In this document: positions 57,804 to 64,000 of the stretch, piece by piece
How the letters are laid out: every line of letters starts with the position of its first letter
Numbering within the stretch: position 1 is the stretch's first letter
Source of the DNA: Paraburkholderia sp. LEh10
GTDB lineage: Bacteria > Pseudomonadota > Gammaproteobacteria > Burkholderiales > Burkholderiaceae
Assembly (NCBI RefSeq): GCF_017814945.1
Contig: NZ_JAGIPX010000002.1
Coordinates: 1-64,000, forward strand
Length of the DNA: 64,000 nucleotides
Direction of reading: 5' to 3'
The notes under the pieces: model-generated
Seen by the model: only the letters and a program-made list of their open reading frames with translations
Databases searched by the model: none
Told to the model about the DNA's origin: nothing
Program-made: the position numbers and the translations under genes

Positions 57804-59060
57804 ATGTCGAATACTTCAGGCACGCGCATCGCCGGACGCAACATCCTCGCCGTCCCCGGCCCGACGAATATCCCTGACGCCGTGCTGCGCGCGATGGTCG
57901 TGTCGATGGAAGACCACCGCTCGACGAAATTTCCCGAGCTCGCGCATGGCCTGCTCTCGGACCTGAAGAAGCTCTACCGGACGGCCGAAGGTCAGCCGTT
58001 CATTTTCCCGTCGTCGGGTACGGGCGCATGGGAAGCGGCGCTCACGAACACGCTGTCGCCCGGCGACCGGGTGCTGGTGCCGCGCTTCGGACAGTTCAGC
58101 CATCTGTGGGCCGACATGGCGCAGCGCCTCGGGTTCGATGTCGAGATTCTCGATGTCGATTGGGGCGAAGGGGTGCCCGTCGAGCGCATCGCCGAGATCC
58201 TGAAGGCGGACCGTCAGCACACGATCAAGGGCATTCTTGCCTGCCACAACGAAACGGCAACGGGCGTGACGAGCGATATCGGCGCGCTGCGTCAAGCGAT
58301 GGATGCGGCGGGCCACCCGGCCCTGCTGTTCGTGGACGGCGTGAGCTCGATTGGCTGCATCGACTTCCGCATGGACGAATGGGGCGTCGATCTCGCCGTG
58401 ACGGGCTCGCAGAAAGGCTTGATGCTGCCTGCCGGCCTCGGCATCCTGTGCGTGAGCCAGAAGGCGCTGAAGACGATCGGCCACGCGAAATCGCGCCGCT
58501 GCTACTTCGATCTCGCCGATATGGTGCGCACCAACGCCACGGGCTACTTCCCGTACACGCCTGCCCTTTCGCTGCTGTACGGGCTGCGCGCCGCGCTCGA
58601 TCTGCTGTTCCAGGAAGGCCTCGAAAACGTGTTCGCGCGTCACCACTACCTGTCGTCGGGCGTGCGCGCCGCCGTCACGGAAGGCTGGGGGCTGGAGCTG
58701 TGCGCGAAGGCGCCGAAGTGGCATTCGGATACGGTGTCCGCGATCGTCGTACCCGAGGGCTTTAACGCCGCGCAGGTGATCGACACGGCCTATCGCCGCT
58801 ACAACCTCGCGCTCGGCGCGGGACTCTCGAAGGTCGCGGGCAAGGTGTTCCGCATCGGCCACCTGGGCGACCTGAACGAGCTGATGCTGATGAGCGCGAT
58901 TGCGGGCGCGGAAATGGCGATGCTCGATGCCGGTATCGACGTGCGTCCGGGCAGCGGCGTGGGAGCGGCGGGACAGTACTGGCGCACACACGCGCCGCAC
59001 GCGCAAGCCGCCGCGCAACCGGCCGCCGCGCCCGCAATTCGCCGCGTCGCCGCCGCCTGA
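57804..59060 (+). CDS. sgaA: Serine-glyoxylate aminotransferase
   Basis: 418 residues of the class V aminotransferase family. Motifs: NILAVPGPTNIPDAVLRAM, FPSSGTGAWEAALTN, DGVSSIGCIDFRMDEW and the PLP-lysine segment TGSQKGLMLPAGLG. It transfers the amino group of serine to glyoxylate, giving hydroxypyruvate and glycine, and so regenerates the glycine acceptor. AAGGAGA precedes the ATG. The C-terminal 30 residues are alanine- and proline-rich. Confidence 0.92.
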   Translation: MSNTSGTRIAGRNILAVPGPTNIPDAVLRAMVVSMEDHRSTKFPELAHGLLSDLKKLYRTAEGQPFIFPSSGTGAWEAALTNTLSPGDRVLVPRFGQFSHLWADMAQRLGFDVEILDVDWGEGVPVERIAEILKADRQHTIKGILACHNETATGVTSDIGALRQAMDAAGHPALLFVDGVSSIGCIDFRMDEWGVDLAVTGSQKGLMLPAGLGILCVSQKALKTIGHAKSRRCYFDLADMVRTNATGYFPYTPALSLLYGLRAALDLLFQEGLENVFARHHYLSSGVRAAVTEGWGLELCAKAPKWHSDTVSAIVVPEGFNAAQVIDTAYRRYNLALGAGLSKVAGKVFRIGHLGDLNELMLMSAIAGAEMAMLDAGIDVRPGSGVGAAGQYWRTHAPHAQAAAQPAAAPAIRRVAAA

Positions 59061-59127
59061 TTGCGCCGTCCCGATGCGGCGCGTCGGGTCGCGAACTTCC
59101 CGCTCACACAACGGCACCCACGACACC

Positions 59128-60084
59128 ATGCAACACGAAATCGTCTTTCTCGACCGTTCGACGTTGAATGCCGATGTCCGGCGTCCAGGGTTCGAACACC
59201 ACTGGGTCCAGTACGCATCGACCTCGGCGCAAGAGGTCGCGCAGCGGCTCGAAGGCGCCACCATCGCGATCACCAACAAGGTGCCGCTGCGGGCCAATGT
59301 GCTCGACAGGCATCCTTCCATCAGGATGATCGCGGTGGCGGCGACGGGCTACGACTGTGTCGATACGGCGTACTGCCGCGAGCGCGGCATCGCCGTCGCG
59401 AACATTCGCGGCTATGCGGCTCACACGGTTCCCGAGCACACGTTCGCGCTGATCCTCGCATTGCGGCGCAACCTGCTCGCCTACCGCAGCGACGTGCTGC
59501 AAGGACGCTGGCAACAGACGAAGCAGTTCTGTTTCTTCGATCACCCGATCCGCGATCTGCATGGCTCGACGCTCGGCATTATCGGCGGCGGCGCGCTCGG
59601 CCAGGGCACCGCGCAGATCGCACGCGGCTTCGGCATGCGTGTGGTGTTCGCCGCGCACGACTCGCAGCGCGCACGCACGCCCGGCCTCGAATACGTGCCG
59701 CTCGACACGCTGCTGCGCACGTCCGACGTGATCTCGCTGCACACGCCGCTCACGCCCGCCACGCGCAACCTGATCGGGCTGGACGAGCTGCGCATCATGA
59801 AGCGCAGCTGTCTGCTGATCAACACGGCGCGCGGCGGTCTCGTGTGCGAAGCGTCGCTCGCCACCGCGCTCAGGGAAGGATTGATCGCGGGAGCAGGTTT
59901 CGACGTGCTGAGCCAGGAGCCGCCCGTCGCGGGTAATCCGCTGCTCGAACTCGATCTGCCCAACTTCATCCTGACACCTCACGTCGCGTGGGCTTCCGAC
60001 AACGCGATGCAGTCGCTCGCCGACCAGCTGATCGACAACATCGAGGCCTTCGCGCGCGGCGAGCCTCGCAACCTCGTGATCTGA
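59128..60084 (+). CDS. hprA: Hydroxypyruvate reductase
   Basis: 318 residues of the D-2-hydroxyacid dehydrogenase family: [14 protein letters not shown], the NAD loop [14 protein letters not shown], the arginine region [10 protein letters not shown] and the catalytic histidine in TPHVAWAS. It reduces hydroxypyruvate to glycerate in the serine cycle. The ATG at 59128 has only a weak ribosome site (AACGG), so translation may depend on the upstream gene. Confidence 0.88.
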   Translation: MQHEIVFLDRSTLNADVRRPGFEHHWVQYASTSAQEVAQRLEGATIAITNKVPLRANVLDRHPSIRMIAVAATGYDCVDTAYCRERGIAVANIRGYAAHTVPEHTFALILALRRNLLAYRSDVLQGRWQQTKQFCFFDHPIRDLHGSTLGIIGGGALGQGTAQIARGFGMRVVFAAHDSQRARTPGLEYVPLDTLLRTSDVISLHTPLTPATRNLIGLDELRIMKRSCLLINTARGGLVCEASLATALREGLIAGAGFDVLSQEPPVAGNPLLELDLPNFILTPHVAWASDNAMQSLADQLIDNIEAFARGEPRNLVI

Positions 60085-60131
60085 CGGCCACGAACCACGC
60101 GCAATTCACGCAATACAACGGAGACATCGAT

Positions 60132-61319
60132 ATGGACATTCATGAGTATCAGGCCAAGGACCTGCTGGCTGGGTTCGGTGTGCCGATCCAGCGCGGCGCG
60201 GTCGCGTACACGCCGGATCAGGCCGTGTACTGCGCCACGGAACTCGGCGGCTGGCACTGGGCCGTCAAGGCGCAGATCCATTCCGGCGCACGCGGCAAGG
60301 CGGGCGGCATCAAGCTTTGCGAGACCTATCACGACGTGCACGAAGCGGCAACCGCCCTGTTCGGCAAGCAGCTCGTGACGACGCAGACGGGACCCGAAGG
60401 CAAGATCGTCGAGCGTGTGTATGTGGAAGTCGCGGAGAAGTTCGAGCGCGAGATCTATGTCGGCATCGTGCTCGACCGCAAGGCGGAACGGGTGCGCGTG
60501 ATCGTCTCGGCGCAGGGCGGCATGGACATCGAGGAAGTCGTGCGCACCAACCCGGAGGCCGTGCTGCAGACGGTGGTCGAACCCGCCGTCGGCTTGCAGC
60601 CCTTCCAGGCGCGCGAGCTCGCCTTCGGTCTCGGCCTGAGCATCAAGCAGGTGAGCCGCGCCGTGTCGACCATCATGGGCGCGTACCGCGCGTTTCGCGA
60701 TCTCGACGCGACGATGGTGGAGATCAATCCCCTCGTCGTCACGGCCGACGATCGCGTGATCGCCCTCGACGCGAAGATTTCGTTCGACGACAACGGGCTG
60801 TTTCGCCATCCGCACGTGGCCGAGATGCGCGATGCGGCGCAGGAAGATCCGCGCGAAGCGGAAGCCGCGCAGTTCGGCCTGAACTACGTGGGGCTCGACG
60901 GCGACATCGGCTGCATCATCAACGGCGCCGGTCTCGCGATGGCCACCATGGACACGATCAAGTACGCGGGCGGCGAACCCGCCAACTTTCTCGACGTCGG
61001 CGGCGGCGCATCGCCCGAGCGCGTCGCGGCTGCATTTCGCCTCGTGCTGTCGGACCAGAACGTGTCGGCCGTGCTCGTCAATATCTTCGCGGGCATCAAT
61101 CGCTGCGACTGGGTCGCCGAGGGTGTCGTGCAGGCGGCGCGCGGACTGAGAGTCCCCCTCGTCGTGCGGCTCGCGGGGACGAACGTCGAAGAAGGACGAC
61201 GCATCATCAAGGAAAGCGGCCTGCCCATCATCGCAGCGCAATCGCTGCTGGAAGCGGCGCAGAAGGCCGTCGAGGCCTCCAAGGCGCATCGCGCGCGCCA
61301 GGCCGGCAACCCCAGATAA
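60132..61319 (+). CDS. mtkA: Malate thiokinase beta subunit (malate-CoA ligase)
   Basis: 395 residues of the succinyl-CoA-synthetase beta type: [58 protein letters not shown] (in parts) and [17 protein letters not shown]. In this operon, between hprA and ppc, it is malate thiokinase, which makes malyl-CoA for cleavage to glyoxylate and acetyl-CoA. SucC is the alternative by family, but the context is decisive. Confidence 0.88.
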   Translation: MDIHEYQAKDLLAGFGVPIQRGAVAYTPDQAVYCATELGGWHWAVKAQIHSGARGKAGGIKLCETYHDVHEAATALFGKQLVTTQTGPEGKIVERVYVEVAEKFEREIYVGIVLDRKAERVRVIVSAQGGMDIEEVVRTNPEAVLQTVVEPAVGLQPFQARELAFGLGLSIKQVSRAVSTIMGAYRAFRDLDATMVEINPLVVTADDRVIALDAKISFDDNGLFRHPHVAEMRDAAQEDPREAEAAQFGLNYVGLDGDIGCIINGAGLAMATMDTIKYAGGEPANFLDVGGGASPERVAAAFRLVLSDQNVSAVLVNIFAGINRCDWVAEGVVQAARGLRVPLVVRLAGTNVEEGRRIIKESGLPIIAAQSLLEAAQKAVEASKAHRARQAGNPR

Positions 61320-61330
61320 GGAGAACGGAC

Positions 61331-62236
61331 ATGAGTATCCTGATCGACGAAACCACCCGCGTCATCGTGCAGGGCTTCACGGGCGACAAGGCCTCGTTCC
61401 ACGCGAAAGAGATGATTGCCTACGGCACCAGCGTGGTCGGCGGCGTGACGCCCGGCAAGGGCGGCAAGCATCACCTCGATCGCCCCGTATTCGACACCGT
61501 GAAAGACGCCGTGTCCGCAACGGGCGCGACGGCGAGCCTCGTGTTCGTGCCGCCGCCCTATTGCGCCGATGCCATCATGGAAGCCGCCGACGCCGGGCTG
61601 AAACTCGTCTGCGTGATCACCGACGGCATCCCGGCGCAGGACATGATGCGCGTCAAACGCTATCTGCTGCGCTACCCGAAGGAAAGCCGCACGATGGTGG
61701 TCGGCCCGAACTGCGCGGGCATCATCAGCGCGGGACGCGCGATGCTCGGCATCATGCCGGGCCATATCTACCGGCGCGGCAATATCGGCATCGTGTCGCG
61801 CTCGGGCACGCTCGGCTATGAAGCCGCCGCGCAGCTGAACGCGCTCGGCCTCGGCGTCACGACGAGCGTCGGGATCGGCGGCGACCCCATCAACGGCAGC
61901 TCGTTCCTCGATCATCTGAAGCTGTTCGAGCAGGACCCCGAGACCGAGGCCGTCGTGATGATCGGCGAGATCGGCGGCCCGCAGGAAGCGGAAGCCGCGA
62001 AGTGGGTCAGCGAGCACATGACCAAGCCCGTCGTCGGCTATGTGGCCGGCCTGACTGCGCCGAAGGGGCGCCGCATGGGACATGCGGGCGCCATCATCTC
62101 GGCCGCGGGCGACAGCGCGGCGGAGAAAGCGCAAATCATGCAGTCCTACGGCCTCTCGGTTGCGCCCAGCGCGTCCGAGCTGGGTTCCACCGTTGCCTCC
62201 GTGCTCGAAGACAATGTCACGCGCCGCGTTGCCTGA
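61331..62236 (+). CDS. mtkB: Malate thiokinase alpha subunit
   Basis: 301 residues of the succinyl-CoA-synthetase alpha type: VIVQGFTGDKASFHAKEM, GGVTPGKGGKHHLDRPVFD, GPNCAGIISAG and the phosphohistidine site GRRMGHAGAIIS. AAGGAGA precedes the ATG, 11 bases after mtkA. It forms the active complex with MtkA. Its last 23 bases overlap the start of ppc. Confidence 0.9.
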   Translation: MSILIDETTRVIVQGFTGDKASFHAKEMIAYGTSVVGGVTPGKGGKHHLDRPVFDTVKDAVSATGATASLVFVPPPYCADAIMEAADAGLKLVCVITDGIPAQDMMRVKRYLLRYPKESRTMVVGPNCAGIISAGRAMLGIMPGHIYRRGNIGIVSRSGTLGYEAAAQLNALGLGVTTSVGIGGDPINGSSFLDHLKLFEQDPETEAVVMIGEIGGPQEAEAAKWVSEHMTKPVVGYVAGLTAPKGRRMGHAGAIISAAGDSAAEKAQIMQSYGLSVAPSASELGSTVASVLEDNVTRRVA

Positions 62237-64000
62237 CTGGGGCTACGGCATCGACACACAGCCCGACCCGCCGCGCGTCGAGGCTGTGCGCCCCCTCCAT
62301 GCGGGCAGGCACGCCGCCGTCGACGGGCTGCACAAGCTCGCGGCTGCGTCGGCGTCACTGCCCACGCTCAGCGCGGAACAATATGAACACGCCGTCATCG
62401 ATCTGCTGTCGGAACTGTTGCGCGACATCGCGCGCGGCCGCCAGCCCGAAGTCGAACGCACGCTGCTCGGCGAGTCCGCGCACGAATCGATGAGCGAACT
62501 GATGCGCGAGCGGATGGACGACCGCACCGCCCGCGTCGTGCTGCGGCGCATGCTGCAAGCGCAAGGCATGTGGTTCCAGCTGCTCAGCATCGCCGAGCAG
62601 AGCACCGCGATGCGCCGGCGCCGCGAGATCGAGATCGAAGGCGGCTATGACCATCTGCCCGATTCGTTTGCGCGCGTGATTGCCGAAGTCGCTGAAGCGG
62701 GCGTTCCCGCCGCCGAAGTGCGCGACGCGCTGAGCCACATGAAAGTGCGCCCCGTGCTGACGGCTCACCCGACTGAGGCGAAGCGCGTCACCGTGCTCGA
62801 AAGCCACCGGCGCATCTACCGGCGTCTGATGGAGCTCGAATCGCCGCGCTGGACGCCTCGCGAACGCCATGCGCTGATCCTCGCGCTCAGGAACGATATC
62901 GAGCTGTTGTGGATGAGCGGCGAACTGCGGCTCGAAAAGCCCACGGTCGCGCAGGAAGTCGCGTGGGGCCTGCACTTCTTCGGCGAGACGCTGTTCGAGG
63001 CCGTGCCGCTCCTGATCGACAAGCTTGAGAGCGCGCTCGAACGCCACTATCCGGGCGAGCGCTTCGACATGCCGCGCTTTTTCCAGTTCGGTTCGTGGAT
63101 AGGGGGAGACCGCGACGGCAATCCGTTCGTCGACGACAGCGTCACGCGTGCGACGTTGCACGAGAACCGGCTCGCGTGCCTGAAGCGCTACCGGCTGCGG
63201 CTCGTCGAACTGACGCAGATGCTGAGCATCACGTCCGAGGCGATGCCCGTGCCGGACGGTTTTCACGAAGCGCTCGCACGCGCGCTGATGGCGAGCGGCG
63301 ACCCGACATCGATCGCGTCGCGCAACCCCGGCGAACTGTTCCGTCAGTACCTGACGTGCATGTTGCGCCGGCTCGATGCGACGCTCGCGAACGCGAGCCG
63401 TCCCGCCGACGGCGCGCCCGTTCAGGGCTGCTACACGAGCGCCGACGAACTGGCCGCCGACCTGCTGACCATCGAGCAGACGCTCTTCGCGACAGAAAGC
63501 GGGCAACTGGCGCGGATGCTCGTGCGGCCTTTGCGGCATGAAGTGGAGACATTCCGCTTCAGCACCGTGCAGCTCGATCTGCGTCAGAACACGACCGTCG
63601 TCGAGCAGGCACTGCGCGCGTTGTGGCGCGCGACGTGCGGCACGTCGGGCGAACCGCCCGCGAGCGACTCGCCGCAGTGGAAGGCGTGGCTGCTCAGCGA
63701 ACTGGGCCAACCGTCCGACAGCGATGCGGAACGGGAGCGCCGTTTCCTGTCGCTGCCGCCCGACGAAGCGCAGACGCTGCAGATCTTCCGTACGGTGCGT
63801 GAGATGCGTCAGCAGGTGGATCGCAATGCGTTCGGCGCATTCATCCTGAGCATGACGCATCGCGCGAGCGACGTGCTCGGCGTCTATCTGCTTGCGAAGG
63901 AAGCCGGTCTCTTTTCCGACGCGGCCGGCACGGAAAGCTGCACGCTGCCCATCGTGCCGCTGCTCGAAACCATCGACGACCTGCGCCGCGCGCCCGACAT
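62214..64000 (+). CDS. ppc: Phosphoenolpyruvate carboxylase (3' end beyond the window)
   Basis: The frame runs from the ATG at 62214 (MSRAALPDWGYGID) without a stop to the right edge, about 595 residues of a protein usually near 900. Catalytic motifs are present: RPVLTAHPTEAKRVTVLESH with the active histidine, and FGSWIGGDRDGNPFVDD. It carboxylates PEP to oxaloacetate in the serine cycle. It overlaps mtkB by 23 bases. In known serine-cycle operons malyl-CoA lyase follows, which would lie just outside the window. Confidence 0.9.
   Translation, partial: MSRAALPDWGYGIDTQPDPPRVEAVRPLHAGRHAAVDGLHKLAAASASLPTLSAEQYEHAVIDLLSELLRDIARGRQPEVERTLLGESAHESMSELMRERMDDRTARVVLRRMLQAQGMWFQLLSIAEQSTAMRRRREIEIEGGYDHLPDSFARVIAEVAEAGVPAAEVRDALSHMKVRPVLTAHPTEAKRVTVLESHRRIYRRLMELESPRWTPRERHALILALRNDIELLWMSGELRLEKPTVAQEVAWGLHFFGETLFEAVPLLIDKLESALERHYPGERFDMPRFFQFGSWIGGDRDGNPFVDDSVTRATLHENRLACLKRYRLRLVELTQMLSITSEAMPVPDGFHEALARALMASGDPTSIASRNPGELFRQYLTCMLRRLDATLANASRPADGAPVQGCYTSADELAADLLTIEQTLFATESGQLARMLVRPLRHEVETFRFSTVQLDLRQNTTVVEQALRALWRATCGTSGEPPASDSPQWKAWLLSELGQPSDSDAERERRFLSLPPDEAQTLQIFRTVREMRQQVDRNAFGAFILSMTHRASDVLGVYLLAKEAGLFSDAAGTESCTLPIVPLLETIDDLRRAPD

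Noticed and set aside
60132-62236. Succinyl-CoA synthetase sucCD
   Set aside because: The family is the same, but the position between hprA and ppc is that of malate thiokinase in serine-cycle operons.

Overview
The window is high-GC, densely packed DNA. Its protein families (Gram-negative porin of the Burkholderia type, APC permeases, AcoR-type activator, archaeal-type dihydromethanopterin reductase, ATGA-coupled operons) suggest a beta-proteobacterium of the Paraburkholderia/Burkholderia group; this is an inference without any search. Nearly all of it reads as a methylotrophy island that links methylated-amine breakdown, formaldehyde oxidation and C1 assimilation.

Layout. 1-3000: a hypothetical Sel1-like gene, a periplasmic protein and a sulfite-oxidase-type molybdoprotein with its cytochrome b561-like partner. 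3536-10715: small membrane proteins, an ethanolamine-permease-like APC transporter, a GcvT-like folate protein, a second permease and a ferritin-like protein. 10724-14500: a PAS protein with a degenerate GGDEF domain, divergent from a NarX-like sensor kinase. 14522-20261 (minus): genes for a heme-dependent oxidative N-demethylase (dimethylamine monooxygenase, DmmABC-like), a permease and a porin. 20766-29912 (plus): a second GcvT-like protein, trimethylamine dehydrogenase, a DgcB-like membrane Fe-S oxidoreductase, a leucine-rich-repeat-variant protein, and EtfB/EtfA. 30131-33081: a NarL-type response regulator and a sigma-54 activator. 33133-37151: partial Calvin-cycle genes (cbbZ, cbbP, a degenerate cbbF-like gene) with divergent cbbR. 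37344-55246: tetrahydromethanopterin (H4MPT) and methylofuran biosynthesis and enzymes (mptG, mtdB, mch, dmrB, mfnB/D/E/F, fhcBADC, several ATP-grasp proteins). 55243-64000: a QscR-like LysR regulator divergent from a serine-cycle operon (glyA, sgaA, hprA, mtkA, mtkB, ppc); ppc runs off the right edge.

How it works together (family knowledge plus context). Trimethylamine is oxidised by trimethylamine dehydrogenase, with electrons going to ETF, then the DgcB-like protein, then quinone. Dimethylamine is demethylated by the heme N-demethylase, with GcvT-like folate proteins as likely acceptors of the C1 unit. Formaldehyde would be oxidised to formate by the H4MPT/methylofuran route (MtdB, Mch, FhcABCD), and C1 units assimilated by the serine cycle. 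Not seen here: fae, mtdA, fch, mcl, glycerate kinase, methylamine-oxidation genes and RuBisCO.

The most notable unexplained signals are four 16-bp TAC-N10-GTA palindromes with NarL-like 7-2-7 geometry upstream of the amine genes and the sigma-54 activator, a G10 tract at the start of the gene coupled to etfB, and a fructose-bisphosphatase homologue that seems to lack catalytic glutamates.
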